From: Planomonospora parontospora
GTDB taxonomy: Bacteria; Actinomycetota; Actinomycetes; Streptosporangiales; Streptosporangiaceae
Assembly: GCA_014647935.1 (NCBI GenBank)
Contig: BMQD01000009.1
Coordinates: 1 to 64,000, forward strand
Reading direction: 5' to 3'
DNA length: 64,000 nt
Position numbers and translations under genes: made by a program. This document shows positions 17,797-26,143 of the stretch, piece after piece. The notes beneath the pieces are model-generated. The model did no database searches, was not told where the DNA came from, and saw only the letters and a program-made list of their open reading frames with translations. Positions within the stretch are counted from its first letter, which is position 1. Each line of letters begins with the position of its first letter.

Positions 17797-17902
17797 CCCG
17801 GCGGGGCGCACCGCCTCCGATCGACGGATGCCATCCGGTGCCGTCAGGTGCCACGGCGGTGACGTGCGTTGATCTCGGCTGCGCTCCCGTGCCAGCGGGT
17901 CC

Positions 17903-17923
17903 GCTGACTTTTCGCTGACTCCG
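17903..17923. repeat. Integrase arm-type repeat (copy 1)
   Basis: A 21-base sequence GCTGACTTTTCGCTGACTCCG, identical to 21070-21090, contains two GCTGACT half-sites 11 bases apart. Paired direct half-sites like this beside tRNA att sites are typical integrase arm-binding sites; binding is inferred. Confidence 0.5.
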
Positions 17924-18060
17924 CCCAGCCGTCCACGAGCCGATACGGCCATCGGAGGAAGCCGCCCTCGCGCTGTGACGCCTGCGGTCCCAGCCCGGAT
18001 CTGTCAGCCCCGTACGCCATGATCAGCACTCATATATCCCGTACGCCCCCAAGGAGTGTC

Positions 18061-19029
18061 ATGGTCGTCAACGATGAAAGCGGATGGTCTGGTATTGGTT
18101 GGGACGGCTGGACAGACCTCAGGCTGATCCGCGCCCGGCTCGACGCGGGCGCCGACCCGAACTCAGAGGTGTCCTTCCTCGGACCGGTGCTGCACACGGC
18201 GACCGAATGCGGTTCACCCGAGGTGGTCGCGGAACTGGCCCGGCGCGTCGACGACGTCGACGCGGAATATGAAGGCCGTACCGCCCTCTGGGCGGCTGTC
18301 TTCGCCAACCGTCCCGACAATGCCCGTGCGCTGGTCACCGCCGGAGCGGACCCGTGGCGGCTGATGATGAACGGCTGGTCCCCTGGACGGCTCAGCCTGG
18401 CCTCTCCCACCCCTGATCTGCTTCCTCTTCCTGAGGGCGAGGTCGGCCTGTCCGCCGCCGAGACCGCCGCTGTGGCCGAGGCCAGGCGTCTGATCGCCAC
18501 GTTGGGGCGCTTGGAACACGACGGTTTCAGCCTCGCCTGCGTGGCCGACATCACCGCGGCCGAGGCGGCACGGCGGCTGGAGGCCGTACCGGTCGACGAT
18601 GCCGACGTCGAAGAGCTCCTAGAGGACCCATGGGACAATGTGGACGAGAGCATGGCGATCATCGGCGTCACGGACGTGCCCGGTGGATGCGTCGTCTTCC
18701 AGCCGTGTGGATACAACGCGTCCACCCCCGGCGTCATGAAGCGCCTGTCGGTCGGCACCGTCTGTCACGGGATGTTCGCCAACCCCAAGAGCGGCAACCA
18801 GGGAGCCGTCGCCCGCGATGGCGTCATCGAGGAATGGGACACCCACCCCGGCGGCGGCAGCGTCTCCGCCGACGAGCCCGCCGAGGAGATCCTCACCACC
18901 TACCTCTACCACCACCGAGCCGTGGCCTACTGCTTCGCCGGTGCCGGCCTGCGACCGACCGACGCCCGATCGATCACCGACCAACCTGACATGTGGCTCA
19001 GGCTGCCCGAGCAGGACTGGTGGAGCTAA
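18061..19029 (+). CDS. Ankyrin repeat protein
   Basis: A 322-residue soluble protein. Residues 20-105 form about three ankyrin repeats (RLDAGADPNSEVSF, LHTATECGSPEVVAELARR, GRTALWAAVFANRPDNARALVTAGADPW). The C-terminal 150 residues (DVPGGCVVFQPCGYNASTPGVMKRLSVG, WDTHPGGGSVSADEPAEEILTTYLYHH) form a separate domain of unknown function. ATG 18061 is preceded by AAGGAG at seven bases. It is cargo of the tRNA-Ala island, with a decayed N-terminal duplicate at 11428. Possibly a protein-interaction or defence-linked factor; no direct evidence. Confidence 0.75.
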   Translation: MVVNDESGWSGIGWDGWTDLRLIRARLDAGADPNSEVSFLGPVLHTATECGSPEVVAELARRVDDVDAEYEGRTALWAAVFANRPDNARALVTAGADPWRLMMNGWSPGRLSLASPTPDLLPLPEGEVGLSAAETAAVAEARRLIATLGRLEHDGFSLACVADITAAEAARRLEAVPVDDADVEELLEDPWDNVDESMAIIGVTDVPGGCVVFQPCGYNASTPGVMKRLSVGTVCHGMFANPKSGNQGAVARDGVIEEWDTHPGGGSVSADEPAEEILTTYLYHHRAVAYCFAGAGLRPTDARSITDQPDMWLRLPEQDWWS

Positions 19030-19042
19030 CCGCGGCATAGAG

Positions 19043-19090
19043 AAAGGCCCGGCTCCATGATCTGGAACCGGATCCTCTGAGCTGGGTGGG
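19043..19090 (-). repeat. Partial third copy of the tRNA-Ala downstream region
   Basis: The sequence from aaaggcccggctccatg to tctggaaccgg, followed by ctgggtggg, matches the terminator hairpin and CCA end region at 21165-21210 with several changes. It looks like an older, decayed att boundary between the ankyrin and methyltransferase genes. Confidence 0.55.
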
Positions 19091-19191
19091 GTGTTCACGA
19101 ATAGGTCTTGCCTGCGGAGCAATGGTGATGCGAGAGATCACTTCCCAGGCCGACATTGATCGTTTCCCTCTCTTGCGGTGATGATGACCGG

Positions 19192-19983
19192 ATGGATCGA
19201 TCCGAGACGGCTGCTCACTTCGACAGCCGGGCAGCGGCGTACGCAAGGGACGACTGGCATGTTCGCTATGCCGAGCGGCTGGTGGAGCTGGCAGGGCTGG
19301 TACCCACAAGCCGGGTCCTGGACGCGGCGACGGGGACGGGTTTCGCGGCCATGGCGGCAGCCCGCGCGGTGGGACCGACGGGAGAAGTGGTGGCGGTCGA
19401 TATCTCGGCGGGCATGCTGGCACAGGCCGAGCGGTTGGGTTCCGGTGTGGACAACATCGGCTACGTCGTGGCCGATGTCAGCCGTTTGGACGACTTTGCC
19501 GACGCCTCCTTCGACGCGGTGATCTGTTCAGCCGGGATGCTGTATCTCCCTGTCGAGCGGGTCCTGCCGGTGTGGCACCGCCTCCTGCGGCCGGGCGGGT
19601 TGATCGGCTTCTCCGCAATGCGGGCCGGCTTTCCTGTGCTGGCCAGGGTGTTTCGTGCGTGCGCTGCAGAGTTCGGTGTGGATCTGGCCGATCCGATGGC
19701 CGAACTCGGCACTGAGCAGCGGTGCATGGAGGCATTGGCTCGCGCCGGCTTCACGGGTGTGCGAGTGGTAGCGGAGAGCGTGACACTGCCCCGGACGGAC
19801 GAGGCGACGCTCTGGCAGCTCCATAGCAGGAGTCCGCACTATCCCGAGCTCCGCACACTTGGCCTGGGTGCGTTGACTTCGCTGGAAGCCAGGTTCGTCT
19901 CTGAGGCCCGCCGGATCGTCACGCGGGACGCGGCCACCTCCCTGACTGCCCCAGTCCTGTATGCCTTCGGTCACAGACCTTGA
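19192..19983 (+). CDS. Class I SAM-dependent methyltransferase
   Basis: A 263-residue Rossmann-fold methyltransferase. Motif I is VLDAATGTGFAAMAA (about residues 42-56), the acidic loop is VVAVDISAGML, and motif IV/VI are FDAVICSAGMLYLPVERVL and LLRPGGLIGFSAM, the UbiE/Methyltransf_11 pattern for small-molecule substrates. ATG 19192 (MDRSETAAHF) starts the conserved region; a longer upstream reading is unsupported. Its stop overlaps the first codon of an integrase remnant. The substrate is unknown; island cargo. Confidence 0.85.
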   Translation: MDRSETAAHFDSRAAAYARDDWHVRYAERLVELAGLVPTSRVLDAATGTGFAAMAAARAVGPTGEVVAVDISAGMLAQAERLGSGVDNIGYVVADVSRLDDFADASFDAVICSAGMLYLPVERVLPVWHRLLRPGGLIGFSAMRAGFPVLARVFRACAAEFGVDLADPMAELGTEQRCMEALARAGFTGVRVVAESVTLPRTDEATLWQLHSRSPHYPELRTLGLGALTSLEARFVSEARRIVTRDAATSLTAPVLYAFGHRP

Positions 19984-20333
19984 CCCAGCGGTGGGACGCC
20001 GTCGGCCTCGACACCGGAACCGAGCGGCACAAGCGGTTCGCGACTAAAAAGGAGGCCGTGTCCTACCTTGCCCAGCACGCCGGAGAGGGCCTGCGCTTCC
20101 ACGACCTGAGGCACTGCTACGCGACCTGGCTCGTCTCCAGCGGCGTCCCCGTCAACGATGTCGCCGGGCTCATCGGTCATGAGCAGATCTCGACCACGCT
20201 CAACCGCTACACGCACGCCTCCCGCGACCGCAACGGCCGCGCTCGGGCGGTGTTCGCCGATCTCTCCCTCAGCCCCGCCACAGAGCAGGTGACGGCAGCC
20301 GAACCGACCACCTCTAGAGAATCGACCACATAG
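19980..20333 (+). pseudogene. Tyrosine integrase with internal deletion
   Basis: The open frame joins an integrase N-terminal arm-binding piece (TQRWDAVGLDTGTERHKRFATKKEAVSYL) directly to the C-terminal catalytic end (LRFHDLRHCYATWLVSSGV, LIGHEQISTTLNRYTHASRDRNGRARAVF). The HxxR, H and Tyr residues are present, but the core-binding domain and the first catalytic Arg, some 250 residues, are absent. It cannot be an active recombinase. It is oriented toward the tRNA-Ala gene, so it likely belonged to the element that used this site. Confidence 0.8.
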
Positions 20334-20348
20334 CTCCTGATCAGACAG

Positions 20349-20381
20349 AAGGTCCGATTCCACCATTTGGAGTCGGACCTT
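20349..20381 (+). terminator. Hairpin between integrase remnant and DUF6461-like gene
   Basis: Arms aaggtccgattcca and tggagtcggacctt (14 bases, one G-U type mismatch) with a 5-base loop. It ends four bases before the first ATG of the next gene, so it could also affect initiation there. Confidence 0.65.
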
Positions 20382-20385
20382 CATC

Positions 20386-21009
20386 ATGCGGCTCGACCTC
20401 CGCCACAATGATCATGTGATCGATTACTACCGCAGCCTCTTCGACCAGCACGGGTATCTGGAGAACGGGCTCTGCTGGACCGTAGTGCAACCTCTCAACG
20501 AGGAGATCACTACCGACGATCTTCTGCGACGGTTGAACGGAGGCCGCGATCCCGAGCATCGCATCATGGAGTACCCCACGGAGGAGGCCTTTATGGAGGA
20601 CCTGCCCGTGCTCTTCGTCTTCAAGGGCGAGGGGACCTGGGGTTTCCTCGAATTCTCCTACGGCTTCGGCCTGTCCGATCGCGTCCTCACCGAGCTCAGC
20701 AAGGAGTCACGCGTGTGGATGACGACCTGGCACTTCAAGGGGGGATACACGATCCTCTACGCGGCCGACGGCGAGATCAGAGCACGGATGCGCGACTTCA
20801 TCTTCACCGAACACGCCATCGAGCAGGGCGATCCGAGCATCCTGGCTGACTTCCGCACCATGCTCGACAACCTCGACCCGGAGGACTACAGCGGTAAGCT
20901 CAGTGCGGCGTTCGCCTTCGTCGAGGCAGCCACCGGCATGAGGCTGGAGAGCGAGTGGCTCGATGTGGAGGAGGCTCCCGTCGTCATCCTCGACAACCCT
21001 GACGCCTGA
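20386..21009 (+). CDS. DUF6461-like hypothetical protein
   Basis: A 207-residue acidic soluble protein. NGLCWTVVQPLNEEITTDDLLRRLNGG and AFMEDLPVLFVFKGEGTWGFLEFSYGF resemble the DUF6461 family of actinomycetes, found near polymorphic toxin and immunity-type genes; the function is unknown. The ATG at 20386 has no clear ribosome site because a hairpin precedes it; GTG 20416 is an alternative. A 35-codon scrap of a close paralogue survives at 14715-14835. Confidence 0.65.
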   Translation: MRLDLRHNDHVIDYYRSLFDQHGYLENGLCWTVVQPLNEEITTDDLLRRLNGGRDPEHRIMEYPTEEAFMEDLPVLFVFKGEGTWGFLEFSYGFGLSDRVLTELSKESRVWMTTWHFKGGYTILYAADGEIRARMRDFIFTEHAIEQGDPSILADFRTMLDNLDPEDYSGKLSAAFAFVEAATGMRLESEWLDVEEAPVVILDNPDA

Positions 21010-21069
21010 CCCGGTCGCCGGTCGATCGCTCCGTCACAGCGCGGTGACCCACCCGCTCCGAAGACGTCT

Positions 21070-21090
21070 GCTGACTTTTCGCTGACTCCG
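21070..21090. repeat. Integrase arm-type repeat (copy 2)
   Basis: Same 21 bases as 17903-17923, here 115 bp from the tRNA-Ala 3' end. The pair brackets the 17.9-21.1 kb segment. Confidence 0.5.
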
Positions 21091-21165
21091 GCCCCGGAGC
21101 CCGCAACGGGCACCGCGCCGCACGATCCAGGCCATCGGCAACCCGCACACCACCTGAACAGCGAA

Positions 21166-21198
21166 AAGGCCCGGCTCCATGTTCTGGAACCGGGCCTT
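21166..21198 (-). terminator. Terminator of tRNA-Ala
   Basis: Arms of 14 bases (aaggcccggctcca / tggaaccgggcctt) with a 5-base loop start 7 bases after the tRNA 3' end on the minus strand, followed by TTTCGCTG. Confidence 0.75.
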
Positions 21199-21204
21199 CC
21201 GACC

Positions 21205-21281
21205 TGGTGGAGATGAGGGGATTCGAACCCCTGACCCCTTCGATGCGAACGAAGTGCGCTACCGGACTGCGCTACATCCCC
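21205..21281 (-). tRNA. tRNA-Ala (anticodon CGC)
   Basis: The minus strand gives a complete 77-nt cloverleaf including encoded CCA: acceptor stem GGGGATG pairing with CATCTCC (one mismatch), D-arm GCGCAGTCCGGTAGCGC, anticodon stem CTTCG/CGAAG enclosing loop TTCGCAT (anticodon CGC, codon GCG), and T-arm AGGGGTTCGAATCCCCT. Its 3' half is duplicated at 17752-17796, so it has served as an integration target. Confidence 0.9.
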
Positions 21282-21338
21282 AAGACGTGGACTAGATTAG
21301 CAAACATCCGAGGGCGCTCGCGCCATCCGGGGCACCGA

Positions 21339-22061
21339 TCAGTCTCCGACCGCGCGGCGGGACGGCTCGGCGTACTGGTCGAAGAGCTCGTCGCGGTGCT
21401 CGGAGAGGTCGATGATCTCCGCCTGCGGGGCCGCCGCCCGCCGCGCCGCAGCCTCCGCGGCCCGGCGCCGGGCGCGCCTGGCACGTTCCGCCCGGGCCTG
21501 GGCGGCGGCTCTGCGCCGCTCGGCGTCGACCTGCACCGCGACCCGCAGGACCGCCAGATGGACGCCCAGAAGGACCACCGAGGGCGCCACGCCCCACCAA
21601 GGGATCACCTGGACCGCTGCGGTCACCACCGAGGCCAGGAGCAGCAGCGCGCACCAGAGCGTCAGCCGTCGCCGTTTGGCCACGAGCGCCGCCCGGCGGC
21701 GCTGCGCGGCGCGGCGGAGCTCCGCCCTCCGGTGCCCCTGAACGCCTTCCCCCTCCGGCTGCACGGCACCGGTCGCGGCCCCTGCCGGCATCCGGTAGGC
21801 GGCACCCGGCGCGGAGGCGGTCGCGGCGGCGGACGGTGCCGCGGATCCCACGGCGGGCCCTGCGGTCCTCATAAGGGGTCCGGACGGACCCTCCTCCTGG
21901 CTCGGGTTCCCGGCCGGTGCGCCGGCGAGGTCGTACGCCCCGGTGGTCTCGTCCCGCTCGTCGACCTCGACGAGCGTGGTCCGGTCGCGGCGCAGCCACA
22001 TGGGCACGAGCACGCACAACCACATGACGACGATGGCGAGGTAGAGGAGGACGCTGCTCAC
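21339..22061 (-). CDS. sepX: Divisome protein SepX/GlpR
   Basis: A 240-residue protein. An N-terminal membrane helix (VLLYLAIVVMWLCVLVPMWLRRD) is followed by an acidic/Ala-rich linker, a central double hydrophobic segment (LTLWCALLLLASVVTAAVQVI and VAPSVVLLGVHLAVL) and a long Arg/Ala coiled-coil tail ending AEIIDLSEHRDELFDQYAEPSRRAV. This is the layout of actinobacterial SepX/GlpR, which binds the gephyrin-like Glp protein and FtsZ to support septum formation. The GTG at 22061 has GGAGG seven bases upstream. The conserved neighbourhood (GNAT, mog, moaC, glp, galU) supports the call. Confidence 0.85.
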   Translation of the reverse strand: MSSVLLYLAIVVMWLCVLVPMWLRRDRTTLVEVDERDETTGAYDLAGAPAGNPSQEEGPSGPLMRTAGPAVGSAAPSAAATASAPGAAYRMPAGAATGAVQPEGEGVQGHRRAELRRAAQRRRAALVAKRRRLTLWCALLLLASVVTAAVQVIPWWGVAPSVVLLGVHLAVLRVAVQVDAERRRAAAQARAERARRARRRAAEAAARRAAAPQAEIIDLSEHRDELFDQYAEPSRRAVGD

Positions 22062-22185
22062 GGTCGCCTCCGGGCAGCACGAAGGCACGCCTGACCACGG
22101 GGCGTCCTCACTGTGCTCACGTCACGCACCGTAAGACCGCGTGTCACTATTTGACGAGTATTCAATTCGGTGTGTCGCCAGATCG

Positions 22186-22830
22186 TCACACCTCTTCGTG
22201 CGAGGGACCGCCGGAGGCCGTGGCCTCCCGGGCGTGTCGCCACCGCGCGAGCAGGCCCCTGGGCGCGTCCTCGACCGTGAGGGCGTAGCAGATGTGGTCG
22301 CGCCAGGCCCCGTCGATGTGCAGATGCCGGCGCCGGATGCCTTCTTCCCGGAAGCCGAGCTTCTCAACCACCCTGCGGCTGGCCTGGTTCTCCGGCCGGA
22401 TGTTGGCCTCGATCCGGTGCAGCCCGGTGGTGAAGAAGCAGTGGTCCACCGCCAGGGCCACGGCGGTCGGGATGATCCCCCGGCCGGCCAGCGCACCGTC
22501 CACCCAGTAGCCGATCTGGGCGGACCTGGCCGACCCCCAGACGATCGCGCCCACGGTGAGCTGGCCCGCGAAGGCTCCGTCGTACGTGACGACCCACGGC
22601 AGCGCCAGCCCCTGCCTGCCCTCCCTGCGCAGCGTCCCGGCCATCGAGATGTACGGGCCCAGCCCGGTCCGGAACAGGGGCGTCTCCGGGTTGCTCGGCT
22701 CCCACGGCCGGAGCCAGTCGGCGTTGCGCAACCGCGAGTCCCGCCAGACCCGCACGTCCCGCAGGCGCAGCGGCCGGAGTCCCACCGAGCCCTCCGTCAG
22801 GGTCACCGGCCAGCCACGAAGTCGATCCAC
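22186..22830 (-). CDS. GNAT N-acetyltransferase (RimJ/RimL-like)
   Basis: A 214-residue acetyltransferase. Family motifs are VGLRPLRLRDVRVWRDSR at the start, AQIGYWVDGALAGRGIIPTAVALAVD (acetyl-CoA loop) and HRIEANIRPENQASRRVVEKLGF near the C-terminus, as in ribosomal-protein alanine N-acetyltransferases RimJ/RimL. The substrate is inferred only. GTG 22830 (VDRLRGWPVTLTEG) starts the conserved region. The gene has the fixed place between mog and sepX seen in many actinobacteria. Confidence 0.85.
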   Translation of the reverse strand: MDRLRGWPVTLTEGSVGLRPLRLRDVRVWRDSRLRNADWLRPWEPSNPETPLFRTGLGPYISMAGTLRREGRQGLALPWVVTYDGAFAGQLTVGAIVWGSARSAQIGYWVDGALAGRGIIPTAVALAVDHCFFTTGLHRIEANIRPENQASRRVVEKLGFREEGIRRRHLHIDGAWRDHICYALTVEDAPRGLLARWRHAREATASGGPSHEEV

Positions 22831-22895
22831 CCCTTCATCATCCCCCCAAGCCGCACCGGCGTGCCACGGAGAGACCGCGGAGAGGCCGCGGGAGG

Positions 22896-23369
22896 TCACC
22901 GGGGATGGTCTCCCCCGCGGATCTGGTCCACGGCGTGCCGCAGCACGGGCGCCAGTACGGCCATGCCGTCGCGGACCCCGCCGGAGGAGCCGGGGAGGTT
23001 CACGACCAGGGTGGAGCCCGCCTGGCCCGCCAGCCCGCGGGACAGGACGGAGGCCGGCACCTTCTCCCTGTTCGCCTGCCGGACCGCCTCGGCGATGCCG
23101 GGGATCTCCCGGTCGAGCACCCGCGCGGTCATCTCGGGGGTCAGGTCGGCCGGGGTCAGGCCGGTGCCGCCGGTGGTGACGATCACGTCGTAGCCGCCGG
23201 CCACCCCGGCGCGGAGCGCCTCCTCGACCGGCTCGCCGTCGGGGACCACGACCGGGCCGTCCACCTCGCACCCGGCCTCCGCGAGCAGCCCGGCCAGGAG
23301 CCTGCCCGACGAGTCCTGGTACACCCCGGCGGCGGCCCGGTCGGACGCCGTGATCACCAGAGCCCGCAT
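22896..23369 (-). CDS. mog: Molybdopterin adenylyltransferase-like protein (MogA/MoaB)
   Basis: A 157-residue MoCF_biosynth domain protein: ALVITASDRAAAG, DVIVTTGGTGLTPADLTPE and TLVVNLPGSSGGVRDGM carry the conserved TGGTG and PGS loops that bind molybdopterin/ATP. It acts in the cytoplasm at the molybdopterin adenylylation step. ATG 23369 is the only plausible start. It lies downstream of moaC on the same strand in a molybdenum-cofactor/division cluster. Confidence 0.88.
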   Translation of the reverse strand: MRALVITASDRAAAGVYQDSSGRLLAGLLAEAGCEVDGPVVVPDGEPVEEALRAGVAGGYDVIVTTGGTGLTPADLTPEMTARVLDREIPGIAEAVRQANREKVPASVLSRGLAGQAGSTLVVNLPGSSGGVRDGMAVLAPVLRHAVDQIRGGDHPR

Positions 23370-23406
23370 GTGCGGCCCGCCTTCCTCGTCGCCACTCCGC
23401 CGGGAC

Positions 23407-23484
23407 CCCGGCGGGCGTTCCGGCCCGCGGTCAGGGCTCGCCGCTCCGTCGGCATCCCGGCGGGCGTTCCGGCCCGCGGTCAGG
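23407..23484 (+). repeat. Two 29-bp direct repeats, period 49
   Basis: cccggcgggcgttccggccc and the nine bases after it occur at 23407-23435 and 23456-23484. The second copy covers the moaC stop codon, so the last codons of moaC are part of the repeat. Confidence 0.65.
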
Positions 23485-23950
23485 ACCTCGTCCAGACGCC
23501 GGTCTTGCCGCCGGTCTTCTCCTCGACCCTGACGTCCGTGATGACCGCCGCCGGGTCGACCGCCTTCACCATGTCGATCAGCGCCAGCGCGGCGACGGCG
23601 ACCGAGGTCAGCGCCTCCATCTCGACGCCGGTCCGGTCGGCCGTCCTCACCCTGGCGGAGATCTCCACTCCGTCGTCGACCACGGTCAGCTCGACCTTCA
23701 CGCCGTGCAGCGCGATCGGGTGGCAGAGCGGGATCAGGTCGGGGGTGCGCTTGGCGCCCATGATGCCCGCGATCCTCGCGGTGCCGAGCGCGTCCCCCTT
23801 GGGGATCTCGCCCGACCTCAGCAGGGTCACCGCCTCGGCGGACAGCAGCACCTTGCCGGTCGCGACGGCCGCGCGCGCGGAGACGTCCTTGGCCGAGACG
23901 TCCACCATGCGCGCCGCGCCGGTCTCGTCGAGATGTGAGAAACCGCTCAT
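23480..23950 (-). CDS. moaC: Cyclic pyranopterin monophosphate synthase
   Basis: A 156-residue MoaC. MVDVSAKDVSARAAVATGKV, the LCHP motif at residues 75-78 (DLIPLCHPIALHGV), VEMEALTSVAVAALALIDMVKAVD (active-site loop) and a Lys-rich EEKTGGKTGVW tail fit the family over its full length. It converts the MoaA product to cyclic pyranopterin monophosphate in molybdopterin synthesis. The ATG at 23950 lies 43 bp after glp, so it is probably co-transcribed with galU-glp. Confidence 0.92.
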   Translation of the reverse strand: MSGFSHLDETGAARMVDVSAKDVSARAAVATGKVLLSAEAVTLLRSGEIPKGDALGTARIAGIMGAKRTPDLIPLCHPIALHGVKVELTVVDDGVEISARVRTADRTGVEMEALTSVAVAALALIDMVKAVDPAAVITDVRVEEKTGGKTGVWTRS

Positions 23951-23993
23951 CCGCCTGCCCTGTCTCCTGTCCGATGCGGTCCGCCGTCCCCGT

Positions 23994-25223
23994 TCACAGG
24001 GGAATGATCTCCACGGTCGTGCCCTCGGGGAGTTCGGTGACGTCCTCGGGGACCACGATCAGCGCGTCGGCCTCGGCCAGGGCGGCGAGCTGGTGGGAGC
24101 CCTGCCGCCGCACCGGGGTCACGGCGCCCTGCGGACCGAGTTTCCCACGCAGATAGGAGCGCTTGCCCGCGGGTGAGCGGAGCGGCGCCGCGGTCACGGC
24201 CGTCGCGGTCTCCGCAGGACCCGCGGGCAGGCCCTGCATCTTCCGCAGTGCCGGGCGGACGAACAGCATGAACGACACGAAGGAGGAGACCGGGTTGCCG
24301 GGCAGCGCGAAGATGGGCACCTGGTCGTCGCCCACCACGCCGAACCCCTGGGGCATGCCCGGCTGCATGGCGACGCGCTCGAAGCGTACGGTGCCCAGCG
24401 GCCCGAGGGCCTCCTTGACCGGTTCGTACGCGCCCATCGAGACCCCGCCGCTGGTGATCACCACGTCGGCCCTGACCAACTGGGCGTCGAGCTGCTCGGC
24501 GAACCCCGCCGCGTCGTCGCCGACGATCCCGGCGCGGTAGCCCTCCCCGCCGGCCTCCCGGACCGCGGCGATCAAGGTGTAGCTGTTGGACTCCCAGATC
24601 TGGCCGGGGGCCAGGGTCGTGCCGGGTTCGGCCAGCTCCGCACCGGTGGAGATCACCACGACCCGCGGGCGGGGCCGTACCAGCACCCGCCGGCGGCCGA
24701 CTCCGGCCAGGATGCCGAGCTGGGCGGGACCGATCCGGGTGCCCGCGGTCAGCACCACCTCCCCCGCGCGCACGTCCTCGCCGGCCAGCCGGATCGCGTT
24801 GCCCTTCTGGACGGGCCGGTCGATCGTGACCCGGGCGGTGCCGCCGTCGGTCCACTCCACCGGGACCACCGCGTTGGCCCCGGCCGGCAGCGGCGCGCCG
24901 GTCATGATCCGCAGGGCCATCCCCGGCCCGAGCGCGTGCAGGCGGCCGTCCCCGGCGGCGACGTCGTCGACCACCGGCAGCGTCGCCGGAACGTCGGCGA
25001 CGTCCTCGGCCCGTACGGCGTAGCCGTCCATCGCCGAGTTGTCGAAGGGCGGCAGCGGGACCGGAGAGGTGACCTCCTCGGCCAGGGTCGTGCCCAGCGC
25101 CCGTTCGAGCTCCAGCTCCAGCGGGGCGAGCGCCCGCACGGTGCGCAGGATGTCGCCGAGGTGCTCGTCGACCGATCTCATCGGGCTCATGTGGGCCGCC
25201 TGCGGGCTCGTCGGAAGGGTCAT
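23994..25223 (-). CDS. glp: Gephyrin-like molybdotransferase Glp (MoeA family)
   Basis: A 409-residue MoeA-type protein with all four domains: the N-terminal PFDNSAMDGYAVR motif (about residues 59-71), the MoCF domain with VVVISTGAEL, DVVITSGGVSMG and FALPGNPVSS, and the C-terminal barrel LRSPAGKRSYLRG. MoeA inserts molybdate into molybdopterin; the actinobacterial Glp paralogue also binds FtsZ together with GlpR. The ATG at 25223 overlaps the galU stop (ATGA), so translation is coupled. The linkage to sepX/glpR favours the Glp name. Confidence 0.9.
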   Translation of the reverse strand: MTLPTSPQAAHMSPMRSVDEHLGDILRTVRALAPLELELERALGTTLAEEVTSPVPLPPFDNSAMDGYAVRAEDVADVPATLPVVDDVAAGDGRLHALGPGMALRIMTGAPLPAGANAVVPVEWTDGGTARVTIDRPVQKGNAIRLAGEDVRAGEVVLTAGTRIGPAQLGILAGVGRRRVLVRPRPRVVVISTGAELAEPGTTLAPGQIWESNSYTLIAAVREAGGEGYRAGIVGDDAAGFAEQLDAQLVRADVVITSGGVSMGAYEPVKEALGPLGTVRFERVAMQPGMPQGFGVVGDDQVPIFALPGNPVSSFVSFMLFVRPALRKMQGLPAGPAETATAVTAAPLRSPAGKRSYLRGKLGPQGAVTPVRRQGSHQLAALAEADALIVVPEDVTELPEGTTVEIIPL

Positions 25224-26119
25224 CGCGAGGCCAGGAACTCCTTGAGCCAGGGCATGAACTCCGGCGCGAGGTCGGGGCGGTCCGCGGCGAACTGCACGAC
25301 CGTGCGCAGGTAGTCGAGCTTGTTGCCGGTGTCGTAGCGGCGGCCGCGGAACAGCACGCCGTGGACCGGCCCGCCGCCCTCACCGCCGCGTCCGGCCAGG
25401 GTGCGCAGGGCGTCGGTGAGCTGGATCTCGCCGCCCCGCCCCGGCGGCGTGTTCTCCAGGACCTCGAAGACGGCCGGGTCGATCACGTAGCGGCCGATGA
25501 TGGCCCAGTTGGACGGCGCCTCCTCGGCCGGGGGCTTCTCCACCAGGTCGGTCACCCTGACCACGTCGTCCTCGGCGGTGGCCTCGATGGCCGCGCAGCC
25601 GTACAGGGAGACGTGGTCCTCGGGGACCTCCATCAGCGCGATGACGCTGCCGCCGTAGGTGTTGCGGACGTCGATCATGCGCTTGAGCAGCTCGTCGCGG
25701 GGGTCGATCAGGTCGTCGCCGAGCAGGCAGGCGAACGGGCTGTCGCCCACGTGCTGCTTGGCGCAGAGCACCGCGTGGCCCAGGCCCTTGGGCTCGCCCT
25801 GCCGTACGTAGTGGAGGGTCGCCAGGTCGGCGGGCTCGCGGACCTGGGAGAGGCGCTCGTCGTCGCCCTTGGCCTCGAGGGCCTCCTCCAGCTCGACGGC
25901 CCGGTCGAAGTGGTCCTCGATCGAGCGCTTGTTCTTGCCGGTCACCATGAGCAGGTCGAGCAGCCCGGCGGAGACGGCCTCCTCGACGACATACTGGATC
26001 GCGGGTTTGTCGACGATCGGCAGCATCTCCTTGGGCGTCGCCTTGGTCGCGGGCAGGAAGCGGGTGCCCAGACCCGCCGCCGGCACGACGGCTTTCGTCA
26101 CGGGATCGAAGTCGGCCAT
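25220..26119 (-). CDS. galU: UTP-glucose-1-phosphate uridylyltransferase
   Basis: A 299-residue nucleotidyltransferase. The N-terminal VVPAAGLGTRFLPATKATPK and EMLPIVDKPAIQYVVEEA motifs bind UTP, LLGDDLID is the metal-binding segment, and LVEKPPAEEAPSN and GEIQLTDAL complete the GalU signature. It makes UDP-glucose for cell-envelope polymers. First gene of the galU-glp(-moaC-mog) minus-strand run; ATG 26119 lies 24 bp from the divergent cyclo-ligase start, so both promoters must overlap the opposite gene or be very compact. Confidence 0.93.
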   Translation of the reverse strand: MADFDPVTKAVVPAAGLGTRFLPATKATPKEMLPIVDKPAIQYVVEEAVSAGLLDLLMVTGKNKRSIEDHFDRAVELEEALEAKGDDERLSQVREPADLATLHYVRQGEPKGLGHAVLCAKQHVGDSPFACLLGDDLIDPRDELLKRMIDVRNTYGGSVIALMEVPEDHVSLYGCAAIEATAEDDVVRVTDLVEKPPAEEAPSNWAIIGRYVIDPAVFEVLENTPPGRGGEIQLTDALRTLAGRGGEGGGPVHGVLFRGRRYDTGNKLDYLRTVVQFAADRPDLAPEFMPWLKEFLASR

Positions 26120-26143
26120 ATCAAAACCTTAGTGGAGGGACCT

